The notes beneath the pieces are model-generated. The model searched no databases. It saw only the letters and a list, made by a program, of their open reading frames with translations, and was not told the DNA's origin. Below, piece after piece: positions 1 through 7,667 of a stretch of 29,238 bases of DNA (its first letter is position 1; the number at the start of each line of letters is the position of its first letter). Source of the stretch: Pseudomonadota bacterium. GTDB lineage: Bacteria; Pseudomonadota; Gammaproteobacteria; Burkholderiales; Burkholderiaceae_B. The stretch is taken from the NCBI GenBank assembly GCA_023388835.1, contig JAEWFK010000129.1, forward strand, positions 1-29,238, in the 5' to 3' direction. The position numbers were made by a program, and so were the translations under genes.

Positions 1-1421
1 ACGTATAGGTCGTTGAGTTGCCCTAACGTCTTCTGGGCGGATACCAGCGCATTTCGCAAGGGCGTCAGCCGCGTCGTGTCGAGCACGCCATGGGAGAATT
101 CCATTCCATAGCGCAGCCGTTTGACCCGCTTGCGCATCCGATGCCGTTCGTCCCAGCTTGATTCCAGGAACGAAGGCGTATTGCGTCGTATCGCTTCGAG
201 CCAAGAGTTGAGTCGTTTGCTCAGTAGAGGCCCGGCCGGCTTTCCAGTGCCTGCGCTTTGGAGCGCATCGCCATATAGCACCAGGTGCTCCAACAGATTG
301 AGCAGCGCGAGCTGGTATTCCGGCGAGGCGGCCAGGCCTACGCGCACGGCAGGCGTTTCTGGGATGCTCGGCTCGTCCTGCGTGGTGTCGGGCGGCATAC
401 CTGCATGCATCAGACGGGGAAGCAGCTCCGTCTGTATGACATCATGGTCGCGCGCCTGGCCTAACTGCCGGAAATATTCCTTCAGTGCATCGACCACCGG
501 CGCTGGCGGGTTTGCCGTGGCGCCGAAGAGCTTCCAGCAGGTTCGCAGGCGGCGGATGCCGACACGGATCTGGTGCACGATCTCGATGCGCTGTTCCGAT
601 CCCACCTTCATGCCGTCGACGCCGGCCAGGAAACTGCTATTGCGGATGATCTGGCTCATGCATTCATTCGCGCATTCCAGGTAAGCGCTGCGTATCCCGA
701 TGTCCGCGCCAAGCATGGGCGGATCGGAACGCACGGCTGCCGCAAGGCGCTGTACCTGTTGACTGTTCGGGCGATGGGTTCTTAATTTCCCCGCGCCTGC
801 GGCGTCGGGCCCGCTGGCGTGGCGGACATCCAGTGTGTCGTCGCTGAGTGCGGCCAGCGCGTCGCCCCGGGCCGCCTTGCTACGAAACTCCAGCACGAGC
901 GGGTATGCCTCGAGCCACTCGCGAGACAGGGAAAAAAGATCGGCCGTCTGGCCGGAGATTCCTTCCAGCTCGAGTTCATGAATGGGGAGCTCCAGGCTTC
1001 CCGCCATGATGACGCCTTCATCGTAGGCCAGTTCAGCGCTCCCCGAGCCGGTGGCCACCACCTTTCTGATCCGGGTCACACGTGTGGCGTAGCGGCAGCG
1101 CAGGCGGTCGGCGACGCGCGTGATGAGCGCGCCCACATGCGTGTCGGCGTAGACGGACAAGTCCAGCGTTGGGCCAGGCCGCGGATGATTCCACTCGATG
1201 CGCGAAAGCTCGTCGGGGCCGGGCGTCTTCATGGTCTGGACCCAGTCGTCGCCTTCCAGGCGCAGGCGCAGGGCGATGCGTGCGCGGGCCAGCGCCTGAT
1301 CCTGGGTGTCGTAGTAGCGTGCGTTCAGCGCGATGGGTTCCGCGCCGAGCTTGTGCAGACGCGCTTTGACGCCGGCGCGTTGCCGCGCCGGCACATGGAA
1401 TTTCAGCTCGCGTTCCAGCAT
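1..1421 (-). CDS. CYTH-CHAD domain protein, probable inorganic triphosphatase (3' end cut by window)
   Basis: The frame is open from the ATG at 1421 down to base 1, giving at least 473 residues; the C-terminus lies outside the window. Residues 3-7 read E-R-E-L-K, the ExExK signature of CYTH (triphosphate tunnel) enzymes, followed by Arg/Glu-rich strands to about residue 200. A CHAD domain follows. Its first helix motif is at about residues 283-295 (V-H-Q-I-R-V-G-I-R-R-L-R) and its second at about 420-435 (R-H-R-M-R-K-R-V-K-R-L-R-Y). E. coli YgiF has the same architecture and hydrolyses inorganic triphosphate; CHAD domains bind polyphosphate. Catalytic activity here is inferred from the family. 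The gene lies 52 bases downstream of the phn transporter on the same strand and might be read through from it, but a TATACT box at 1452-1457 could serve as its own -10. Confidence 0.88.
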   Translation of the reverse strand, partial: MLERELKFHVPARQRAGVKARLHKLGAEPIALNARYYDTQDQALARARIALRLRLEGDDWVQTMKTPGPDELSRIEWNHPRPGPTLDLSVYADTHVGALITRVADRLRCRYATRVTRIRKVVATGSGSAELAYDEGVIMAGSLELPIHELELEGISGQTADLFSLSREWLEAYPLVLEFRSKAARGDALAALSDDTLDVRHASGPDAAGAGKLRTHRPNSQQVQRLAAAVRSDPPMLGADIGIRSAYLECANECMSQIIRNSSFLAGVDGMKVGSEQRIEIVHQIRVGIRRLRTCWKLFGATANPPAPVVDALKEYFRQLGQARDHDVIQTELLPRLMHAGMPPDTTQDEPSIPETPAVRVGLAASPEYQLALLNLLEHLVLYGDALQSAGTGKPAGPLLSKRLNSWLEAIRRNTPSFLESSWDERHRMRKRVKRLRYGMEFSHGVLDTTRLTPLRNALVSAQKTLGQLNDLY

Positions 1422-1451
1422 GGTCGTCTCGGTCTTGATAGAGATCGTCGC

Positions 1452-1457
1452 AGTATA
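1452..1457 (-). promoter_or_regulatory. candidate -10 box for the CYTH-CHAD gene
   Basis: On the minus strand the hexamer is TATACT, about 30 bases before the ATG at 1421. The -35 region is poor: TTGATC lies only 14 bases upstream. This is a weak call. Confidence 0.25.
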
Positions 1458-1473
1458 GGACGATGCCGCAAGA

Positions 1474-2286
1474 TCAAAGCAGCGATCTGCGGCTGCGCGT
1501 GATGATGATCTCGGCGAGAACGACGACGGCGAAAATGAGCACCAGCACGAGGGCGACCTTGTCCCACTGGAAGAGGTCCATGGCGCTGTTCAGGGCCATG
1601 CCGATACCGCCCGCGCCCACCAAACCGAGTACCGCGGATTCCCGTACATTGATGTCCCAACGCAACAGCACAATGGACCAGAAAGCGGGGCGAATCTGCG
1701 GCCAGTAGCCGTACTGGATGATGGCGCCCAGCCCGGCGCCCGTGGCGGTGAGCGCCTCGACCGGTCCTTTGTGCGCTTCTTCGATGGCTTCACCGAGCAG
1801 CTTGCCGACGAAGCCGATGGAGCGGAAGGCGATGGCCATGGTGCCGGCTACCGCGCCCGGGCCGAAGATGGCAATGAACAGCAGCGCCCAGACCAGTGAG
1901 TTGATGGACCGGCTGGACACCAGAATGAAGCGGGCCAGCAGGTTCAGCCATCGGTTGGGCGTGAGGTTGTTCGCTGCCAGCAGCCCGACGGGGACAGCCA
2001 GCACAATGGCCAGCAGCGTGCCCAGCGTGGCCATGTGCAGCGTCTCGATGAGCGCCGCGCTGATGTCGCCTTGGAAACTTCCCCAGGCGATCGGCCACAT
2101 GCGGTGGAGCAGGTCGGCCATCTGTTCAGGAGCGTCGTAAAGGAACTCCGGGATCACGTCGACGGTGCGGGCCGACTGCACAATCGCGATGATGAAGAGC
2201 AGGTAGAGCGCGAAGCGCAGCAGGCGCTGGCCGACGGTGTAGCGCTGCCACTCGTGGGGATAGGAAGGAAGCGTCTGCGTGTTCAT
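1474..2286 (-). CDS. phnE: phosphonate/phosphite-type ABC transporter permease (PhnE family, second copy)
   Basis: Inner-membrane permease of 270 residues. Several hydrophobic segments are visible, at about residues 25-45, 80-110, 125-160 and 230-265. The cytoplasmic EAA loop, which docks on the ATPase, reads G-K-L-L-G-E-A-I-E-E near residue 165, followed by a G-A-G-L-G stretch. It ends with the usual V-G-A-G-G-I-G-M segment of PhnE permeases. The ATG overlaps the stop codon of the upstream permease (ATGA at 2283-2286), so the two are translationally coupled and probably form a heterodimeric pore. It is the last gene of the importer operon. The substrate (phosphonate, phosphite or phosphate ester) cannot be told from the permease. 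Confidence 0.9.
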   Translation of the reverse strand: MNTQTLPSYPHEWQRYTVGQRLLRFALYLLFIIAIVQSARTVDVIPEFLYDAPEQMADLLHRMWPIAWGSFQGDISAALIETLHMATLGTLLAIVLAVPVGLLAANNLTPNRWLNLLARFILVSSRSINSLVWALLFIAIFGPGAVAGTMAIAFRSIGFVGKLLGEAIEEAHKGPVEALTATGAGLGAIIQYGYWPQIRPAFWSIVLLRWDINVRESAVLGLVGAGGIGMALNSAMDLFQWDKVALVLVLIFAVVVLAEIIITRSRRSLL

Positions 2287-3155
2287 GCGTCATCTCCGGC
2301 AGGCGCGCGGAAGTCCGACTCGTGGCGGCGTCGCAGCAGCTCGCCCAGCGACACATTGTCGAGAAGGATGGCCCGCACGATGCGCGCCAGCACTTCGCCC
2401 AGCATGATGATGGCGATGATAGTGAGCAAAATGGTGCAGACGAAATCGTAGTCAAAGCGCTGGAACGCGGAGAACAGTGTCCCGCCGATACCGCCGGCGC
2501 CCACGATGCCCACCATGGTGGAATTGCGCAGGTTCGAATCCAGCTGATAGGTGGAAAAGCCGACGAAGCGGGCAAAGACCTGGGGCATGACGGCGAAAAT
2601 GATGATATTGGCGAAAGACGCTCCGCTTGCGCGCACGGCTTCCACCTGCTTCAGCGAGATCTCCTCGATGGCCTCGGTGAAGAGTTTGCCGATGAACCCG
2701 ATGGATGCAACGGTGAGCGCCAGTACCCCGGCCAGTGCGCCGAAGCCCACGGCCTTGACGAAGATGATCGCCACGATGACCGGGTGGAGTGCGCGGCATA
2801 GGGCAATGATGGCGCGTGACGGCCACGTAGCCCAGCCCGGCATCAGGTTGCGCGCGCCCAGCAGGCTGATGGGCAGCGACAGCAGGATGCCCAGCGTGGA
2901 GGCCAGGACTGCGATCTCCAGGCTTTCAGCGATGCCCGTCCAGAGGACATCCAGCCGCTCGAACGACGGGGGAAAAAGCCGGCTCAGGAAACGGGCGCCC
3001 AGGTCGATGCCGGACTCGAAACGATTCCAGGAAAATCCCAGTTGGGTGGAGGCATATACGGCGTAGACAAGCACCGCCAGCATGCCCAAGCGTGCCTGCC
3101 AGGAGAGAGCGAATGGCCGCCGCTGCGGTTCGCCGGAGGACTTCAGCTCAGCCAA
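2283..3155 (-). CDS. phnE: phosphonate/phosphite-type ABC transporter permease (PhnE family, first copy)
   Basis: Inner-membrane permease of 290 residues with the same fold as its downstream neighbour. Its EAA loop (G-K-L-F-T-E-A-I-E-E-I) is near residue 180 and V-G-A-G-G-I-G-G near residue 220. The start is a TTG at 3155, preceded by a GGGGG run (minus strand) at Shine-Dalgarno distance. The first in-frame ATG lies 24 codons later, inside the first membrane helix, so TTG is the better start. The start overlaps the end of the ATPase gene by 13 bases. Two different PhnE proteins in tandem are a known arrangement for importers of this family, and the sequence differences between them suggest a heterodimer. 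Confidence 0.9.
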   Translation of the reverse strand: MAELKSSGEPQRRPFALSWQARLGMLAVLVYAVYASTQLGFSWNRFESGIDLGARFLSRLFPPSFERLDVLWTGIAESLEIAVLASTLGILLSLPISLLGARNLMPGWATWPSRAIIALCRALHPVIVAIIFVKAVGFGALAGVLALTVASIGFIGKLFTEAIEEISLKQVEAVRASGASFANIIIFAVMPQVFARFVGFSTYQLDSNLRNSTMVGIVGAGGIGGTLFSAFQRFDYDFVCTILLTIIAIIMLGEVLARIVRAILLDNVSLGELLRRRHESDFRAPAGDDA

Positions 3156-3913
3156 GATTCGCCCCCGTAGATCTGCTTCAGGACATCGGGGGTCAGGCCG
3201 TCCGCCTTGCCGTCGTACACGATATGGCCGCCCGACATGCCGACGATGCGTGTGGCATAGCGCTTGGCAAGATCGACATCATGGATGTTCACGATAACCG
3301 GGATGCGTTGAGCGTTGCCCTGCTCTAGAAGGAGCTCCATGATCTCGACCGAGGTTTTGGGATCGAGCGAAGAAGTGGGCTCGTCGGCCAGCAATAATTG
3401 CGGACGCTGCATCAGAGCGCGGGCGATGCCCACTCGCTGGCGCTGTCCCCCCGACAGGGCATCGGCCCGCTGGTTGGCGAAACCCTGCAGCCCCACGGTA
3501 TCCAGCAGCTGATGGGCATACTGGATGTCCGAAGGTTCGAAGCGTCTGCGCCAGGCATTGAAAGCAGAGGTATAGCCCAGCCGTCCCGTGAGGAGGTTTT
3601 CCATCACGGTGAGCCGTTCGACCAGGTTGTACTCCTGGAAGACCATGCCGATGCGGCGGCGGGCCCTGCGCAGGGCTTGGCCGCGCACCGCGGCCATGTC
3701 CACGGTATTGTTTTCGTCCTTGACGAGAATACGTCCGCGGGTCGGTTCAATGAGCCGGTTCGCGCAGCGCAGCAGCGTGCTTTTCCCGGTGCCGGAAGGA
3801 CCGATGACTGCGGTCAGGCCGTCGCCCGTGATGTCAAGGTTGATGTCCTTGAGCACAGGCCGGCCGGCCTTGTATTCCTTGACGAGCCCAATGATGTGGA
3901 GGGATGCACCCAT
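3143..3913 (-). CDS. phnC: phosphonate/phosphite-type ABC transporter ATP-binding protein
   Basis: ATPase subunit of 256 residues that powers the PhnE permeases on the cytoplasmic side. The Walker A loop is G-P-S-G-T-G-K-S-T (about residues 38-46), the Q-loop follows in F-Q-E-Y-N-L, the ABC signature is L-S-G-G-Q-R-Q-R-V, and Walker B is L-L-L-A-D-E-P-T-S-S-L-D. The switch His lies in N-I-H-D-V-D-L-A. The F-Q-E-Y-N-L-V-E-R-L stretch and the overall length are typical of PhnC rather than of amino-acid importers. The ATG at 3913 lies 6 bases after the phnD stop codon, so it is in one transcript with phnD. Confidence 0.94.
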   Translation of the reverse strand: MGASLHIIGLVKEYKAGRPVLKDINLDITGDGLTAVIGPSGTGKSTLLRCANRLIEPTRGRILVKDENNTVDMAAVRGQALRRARRRIGMVFQEYNLVERLTVMENLLTGRLGYTSAFNAWRRRFEPSDIQYAHQLLDTVGLQGFANQRADALSGGQRQRVGIARALMQRPQLLLADEPTSSLDPKTSVEIMELLLEQGNAQRIPVIVNIHDVDLAKRYATRIVGMSGGHIVYDGKADGLTPDVLKQIYGGESWLS

Positions 3914-3919
3914 GCTGAT

Positions 3920-4915
3920 TTACTTTCCTTTCTTTTGTGCCGCATCGTAGGCGGAACGGGTAAAGCTTTCGCCGCCGGCCTCGGCGACGTCACGCACGAT
4001 TTCCCATTCCTTCTTGTAGGTGATGGGATAGAAACGATCGGCGCCGTCGAAGGCTTCCTGCATTTCAGGCGTGTAGCGGTAATCGTAGAAGCACTTGAGC
4101 ATCTGATCGCGGAACTTCGGCTCCAGGTCGTGCGAGTAGGCGAACGAAGAGGTCGGGAACTTCTCGCTCTGATACAGGATGCGGAAGTCGTCGGCATTCA
4201 CTTGGCCGCGTTCGGCCATGCGATGGAAGACGTCGGATGCGACGGCGGCCGCATCATAGTCCCCAGAGTTTACGCCCATGACGGACTGGTCGTGCTTGCC
4301 CGAATACAGGAACTCGTAGTCTTTGCCCGGTGTCAGGCCTTCCTTGGGGAACAGGGCGATCGGCGCCATATTGCCGGAGTTCGACGATGGCGAGGTATGC
4401 GCCACTTTCTTGCCCTTCAAGTCGGAGATCGATTGGAAGGGGCTGTCCTTGCGTACGATAAGGATCAGGTGGTAGCCCTGATAGCCGTTGGCGTCGCCCT
4501 TGACGGCGAAGGGAACGGCACCGGCCAGATTGACCGCAAAGTTCGTCGGGCCGGTTGAAAAGCCGCCCACGTGCAGGCGGCCCGAGCGCATGGCTTCGAT
4601 CTCGGCGGCATTGCTCTGAACCTGGTAGAACACGACCTTGCGCCCGATGCATTCGGACAGGTGCTTGGTAAACGGCGAGAAAATGTCAGCGTAGACGGCC
4701 GGGTCTTCAACGGGCGTGTAGGTGAACACCAATGTTGACGGGTCGCGCAACTTGGAGGCGTCGGTCGGCGTGTCGGCCACCAAGTCCTTGTCGGCGTCGC
4801 AATACATGGTGTCCAGATCGCCGCGGTTGGGGCAATCGGCTTGTGCGTAAGCGCCGTTGGCCATGAACAGGCCTGCAAACAGGGTGGCGTACGCGAAGAC
4901 GCGGTGAGTTTTCAT
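3920..4915 (-). CDS. phnD: phosphate/phosphite/phosphonate ABC transporter periplasmic binding protein
   Basis: Periplasmic binding protein of 331 residues. A signal peptide covers about residues 1-24 (hydrophobic core, then A-Y-A before the mature Q-A-D). The ligand loop T-S-P-S-S-N-S-G at residues 174-181 and Y-S-G-K-H-D at about 204-209 are the places where PhnD/PtxB-type proteins hold the phosphorus oxyanion. Cys28 and Cys39 of the mature N-terminus could form a disulfide. The gene order D-C-E-E matches known phn/ptx/htx importers. A GGAG lies 9 bases before the ATG. I cannot separate phosphonate from phosphite or hypophosphite as ligand. No C-P lyase, phosphonatase, phosphite dehydrogenase or hypophosphite oxidase gene is in the window. 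Confidence 0.9.
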   Translation of the reverse strand: MKTHRVFAYATLFAGLFMANGAYAQADCPNRGDLDTMYCDADKDLVADTPTDASKLRDPSTLVFTYTPVEDPAVYADIFSPFTKHLSECIGRKVVFYQVQSNAAEIEAMRSGRLHVGGFSTGPTNFAVNLAGAVPFAVKGDANGYQGYHLILIVRKDSPFQSISDLKGKKVAHTSPSSNSGNMAPIALFPKEGLTPGKDYEFLYSGKHDQSVMGVNSGDYDAAAVASDVFHRMAERGQVNADDFRILYQSEKFPTSSFAYSHDLEPKFRDQMLKCFYDYRYTPEMQEAFDGADRFYPITYKKEWEIVRDVAEAGGESFTRSAYDAAQKKGK

Positions 4916-4958
4916 GAGTAGTGTCTCCGGATCTGTGATTGATGGGATTCGAACGGCA

Positions 4959-4968
4959 TCATATATGA
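4959..4968. promoter_or_regulatory. 10-bp palindrome upstream of phnD, possible regulator site
   Basis: TCATATATGA is a perfect palindrome in the 80-base gap between the IclR gene and phnD, 44 bases before the phnD start. An operator or an A+T-rich promoter element is possible. It does not match the half-sites found in the 14-22 kb region. Confidence 0.3.
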
Positions 4969-4995
4969 AGAGTCATGCAAGGAATATACGGGGCT

Positions 4996-5835
4996 TCATG
5001 GGGCGTCGGTTGCAGGCGGGTCCATCGCTCCCCGGTACCCCAGCTGGCGCGACACCTGTTCGGCGCAGGCCAGCAGGGCTTTCGATATGCGGCCCTGCGG
5101 GTCGGCGTCGAAGAGCCCGGCGGGGCCCAAGCTCGTGAGCGCCATGACGAGCTTGCCGGAATGGTCGAACACCGGCACGGACAAAGCATCGATGCCAGGC
5201 AGGGGATTACCCAGCGCCTGGGCGATGCCCGCTGCACGAATGCGGCGTGCCAGCGTCTCGATTTCTTCCGAGGTCTTGACGGGACGGCCTATGCTGGCCA
5301 GGACATGTTCATCGCTGCGCTCGCGCTCGATGTAGTGCTGGGCCACGCCCGGTTGCAGCCAGGCAACGAAAACGCGTCCCGTCGCAGTGTGCAGCATGGA
5401 CATGACCGTGCCGTTACGCATGTTGACGTGGACGGGGTAGCTGGCTTCACGGATGTGAATCATGGTCGGCCCGTGCGAACCGAGCACGGCGATGCCCAAG
5501 GTATGGCCCACTTCGTCGGCCAGGGCGTTCACATAAGGCAGGGCGACGCGCACGGGGTTGCTGCGCTGCAGACCGACCAGCCCCATTTGCAAGGCGAAGG
5601 GGCCGAGCTCGTAATGGCCCGAGACGGTATCCTGCTGTACCATCCCGACGCGTATGAAGCTCACGAGATACGGATGCGCCTTCGCGGAAGTCATGCCCGC
5701 GCGCGCTGCGAGATCACGCAGTGTCAGTGGGCGGGCGGCATCGACGAGAGCGGCCAGCAGGGGGAAGCCGGTCTCGACGGATTGAATGCTGCGCTGCCCG
5801 TCCGGGCCCGATGTTCTGGGTTTGTTGCTGAGCAT
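4996..5835 (-). CDS. IclR-family transcriptional regulator, upstream of phnDCEE
   Basis: Regulator of 279 residues from the ATG at 5835. The N-terminal winged helix-turn-helix (about residues 15-75) contains S-V-E-T-G-F-P-L-L and L-R-D-L-A-A-R-A-G-M, a typical IclR entry. The C-terminal effector domain (about 90-265) has the usual T-A-T-G-R-V-F-V-A and G-I-D-A-L-S-V-P-V-F-D segments. The frame stays open upstream to 6591, but that extension runs antisense through ribB and is not coding. The gene is co-directional with phnD and ends 80 bases before it, and is divergent from ribB. Phosphonate importers are more often under Pho or GntR-type control, so an IclR neighbour is unusual; control of the importer is inferred from position only. 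Confidence 0.88.
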   Translation of the reverse strand: MLSNKPRTSGPDGQRSIQSVETGFPLLAALVDAARPLTLRDLAARAGMTSAKAHPYLVSFIRVGMVQQDTVSGHYELGPFALQMGLVGLQRSNPVRVALPYVNALADEVGHTLGIAVLGSHGPTMIHIREASYPVHVNMRNGTVMSMLHTATGRVFVAWLQPGVAQHYIERERSDEHVLASIGRPVKTSEEIETLARRIRAAGIAQALGNPLPGIDALSVPVFDHSGKLVMALTSLGPAGLFDADPQGRISKALLACAEQVSRQLGYRGAMDPPATDAP

Positions 5836-5910
5836 GACGGGATCGTAACGTTTTTGCCGCCGCGCGGCATGCTCGTCCGCGACAATGCGGGTATTCCTCA
5901 GGGTGGGGGT

Positions 5911-5916
5911 TAAAAT
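5911..5916 (+). promoter_or_regulatory. candidate -10 box for the ribB-ribH-nusB run
   Basis: TAAAAT lies 28 bases upstream of the ribB ATG in the 108-base divergent gap with the IclR gene. No convincing -35 is seen at the expected distance. No FMN riboswitch core (paired ...AGGGTGAAATTCCC... elements) is recognisable here. Confidence 0.3.
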
Positions 5917-5943
5917 GGGCCAACTTACCGTGAAGGCGTGTGC

Positions 5944-7113
5944 ATGAGTACTCTTCTTGAATTGGAAACCGGCGTATCGGCCGGCAGCGGGATTTCCCCC
6001 GTAAGCGAAATTGTGGCCGAGCTGCGTGCCGGCCGCATGGTCATCCTCGTCGACGAAGAAGACCGCGAAAACGAAGGCGACCTGGTCATGGCGGCGGAGT
6101 TCGTGACGCCTGAAGCCATCAACTTCATGGTCACGCATGCGCGCGGGCTCGTATGCCTCACGCTCACCGAAGACCGCTGCCGTCAGCTCGACCTGCCGCT
6201 CATGGCCAGCCGCAACGGCACGCGCTATGGCACCAACTTCACCATGTCGATCGAAGCAGCCGAAGGAGTCGAGACCGGGATTTCCGCCGCTGATCGGGCG
6301 CGCACCATACGCGTGGCCGTAGCGCGCGACGCCAAGCCTTCCGATCTCGTCCAGCCGGGCCATATCTTTCCGCTGCAGGCGGTGCGTGGCGGCGTCCTGG
6401 TACGCGCCGGGCATACGGAAGCGGGTTGCGACCTCACTGGCATGGCTGGCCTGACCCCGGCCGCAGTGATCTGCGAAGTCCTGAAGCCGGACGGCTCCAT
6501 GGCGCGTTTGCCCGACCTGCTGGTGTTCGCAAAGGAACACAACCTCAAGATCGGCACCATTGCCGACCTTATCCAGTATCGCAGCGAACACGAATCCATG
6601 GTCGAGCGCCTCTCGTCGCGCAGTGTGCGCACGCCGTGGGGGCCGTTCGAAGCCGTGGCTTATCGCGACCTCGCTTCAGGCGCTGCCCACTTGGCATTGG
6701 TGCACGGCAAAATAGACCGCGAAGCGGAAACGCTTGTCCGGGTACATGAGCCCACCCACGTGCTTGACGTCCTCTTCGAGGGCGAGGGCTCGCATAGCTG
6801 GGGTATCGCCGAAGCGCTGCGAACCATCTCGGCGGCGCCCTCCGGCGTACTCATCATGATGAACTGCCAGGGGTCGGCCGACCAGGTCTTCGCTCATTTT
6901 GAATCGTGGAAGGCGTCGCCCGAGGCTGGCGAAGCTCTTCCCGATCGCGAGAGCCGCTACGGCCTGCGCACTTACGGCATCGGCGCCCAGATCATGCGTG
7001 ACCTCGGCGTGGGCAAGGCCCGCTTGCTGGCGCGCCCTCGCAAGATGCCCAGCATGGCGGGCTTTGCCCTTACCATTACAGGTTACATTACCGAACCTCC
7101 CCACAACACCTGA
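5944..7113 (+). CDS. ribB: 3,4-dihydroxy-2-butanone 4-phosphate synthase fused to a degenerate GTP cyclohydrolase II-like domain
   Basis: RibB makes the four-carbon riboflavin precursor from ribulose 5-phosphate. The start is the ATG at 5944, with GAAGG seven bases upstream; an in-frame GTG at 5938 is less likely. The RibB domain (about residues 10-210) carries D-E-E-D-R-E-N-E-G-D near residue 37, T-H-A-R-G-L-V-C-L, and P-G-H-I-F-P-L followed by R-A-G-H-T-E-A-G-C-D. The C-terminal ~175 residues align with GTP cyclohydrolase II in outline (V-L-D-V-L-F-E-G, R-T-Y-G-I-G-A-Q-I). They lack the C-x10-C-x-C zinc cluster, so GTP cyclohydrolase II activity is not expected. Such dead fusions are known in Burkholderiales, and a separate ribA is predicted elsewhere. 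It heads an operon with ribH, 14 bases on. Confidence 0.95.
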   Translation: MSTLLELETGVSAGSGISPVSEIVAELRAGRMVILVDEEDRENEGDLVMAAEFVTPEAINFMVTHARGLVCLTLTEDRCRQLDLPLMASRNGTRYGTNFTMSIEAAEGVETGISAADRARTIRVAVARDAKPSDLVQPGHIFPLQAVRGGVLVRAGHTEAGCDLTGMAGLTPAAVICEVLKPDGSMARLPDLLVFAKEHNLKIGTIADLIQYRSEHESMVERLSSRSVRTPWGPFEAVAYRDLASGAAHLALVHGKIDREAETLVRVHEPTHVLDVLFEGEGSHSWGIAEALRTISAAPSGVLIMMNCQGSADQVFAHFESWKASPEAGEALPDRESRYGLRTYGIGAQIMRDLGVGKARLLARPRKMPSMAGFALTITGYITEPPHNT

Positions 7114-7127
7114 ACAGGAAGCCGGAT

Positions 7128-7667
7128 ATGAACCCCTACACACTCTCGCCCGATCTGAACGGCGAAGGCCTGCATATCGGTATCGTGCGCGCTCGCTTCA
7201 ACGAGGAGATCGGCCAGTCCGAACTCGAGGCCTGCCTGGCTGAACTGGCGGAATTGGGCGTCGACGAGCGCGACGTCATGGTCGTGAGCGTGCCTGGCGC
7301 GCTGGAACTGGGCGTTGCGCTCGCACAGATGGCCGAGACTTTCGAGTTCGATGCCCTCATTGCGCTAGGTGCTGTGATCCGCGGCGAAACCTATCACTTC
7401 GAGATCGTGAGCAATGAAAGCGCCTCGGCCATCAGCCGTGTTGCGCTAGAAACCGGCATTCCGGTCTCCAACGGCGTGCTCACCACTGAAAACGAAGAGC
7501 AAGCCGAAGCTCGCGCAGAAGAAAAAGGCCGTGATTGCGCCCGCGCCGCCATCGAAATGGCCAATCTCGTCGCCGCACTGGAACCTGAGTCCGATGACGA
7601 CGACGATGAAGATGATGACGACGATTACGACGACGACGACGAGGAAGAAGATCTTGACGACAAGTAA
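7128..7667 (+). CDS. ribH: 6,7-dimethyl-8-ribityllumazine synthase with long acidic C-terminal tail
   Basis: RibH condenses the RibB product with the ribitylamino-pyrimidinedione to give lumazine, the last riboflavin precursor. The domain covers residues 10-150: G-I-V-R-A-R-F-N near 18, V-P-G-A-L-E-L-G near 55, and G-E-T-Y-H-F-E-I-V with the catalytic His at 90. Residues 152-179 are an added tail in which 23 of 28 residues are Asp or Glu. Ordinary lumazine synthases stop near residue 155-160, so the tail is extra and probably disordered. Lumazine synthases form pentamers or 60-mer shells, so the tail would be present in many copies. Its last Glu codons also supply the Shine-Dalgarno sequence of nusB, and the coding regions overlap by 14 bases. 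Confidence 0.96.
   Translation: MNPYTLSPDLNGEGLHIGIVRARFNEEIGQSELEACLAELAELGVDERDVMVVSVPGALELGVALAQMAETFEFDALIALGAVIRGETYHFEIVSNESASAISRVALETGIPVSNGVLTTENEEQAEARAEEKGRDCARAAIEMANLVAALEPESDDDDDEDDDDDYDDDDEEEDLDDK

Noticed and set aside
121..1502. Plus-strand open frames over the left end (121-684, 819-1502)
   Set aside because: They are antisense to the CYTH-CHAD gene, which has clear motifs on the minus strand and is open to the window edge.
4964..4990. Pho box upstream of phnD
   Set aside because: CTTGCAT-N4-CTTCATA (minus strand) has only partial similarity to the CTGTCAT repeats; not enough to claim.
5836..5943. FMN riboswitch ahead of ribB
   Set aside because: CAGGGTGGGGG at about 5899-5909 is faintly similar to one element, but the paired conserved blocks are missing and the leader is too short.
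4996..6591. 531-codon extension of the IclR frame through ribB
   Set aside because: The first ~252 codons are antisense to the well-conserved ribB gene; the IclR homology starts at the ATG at 5835.
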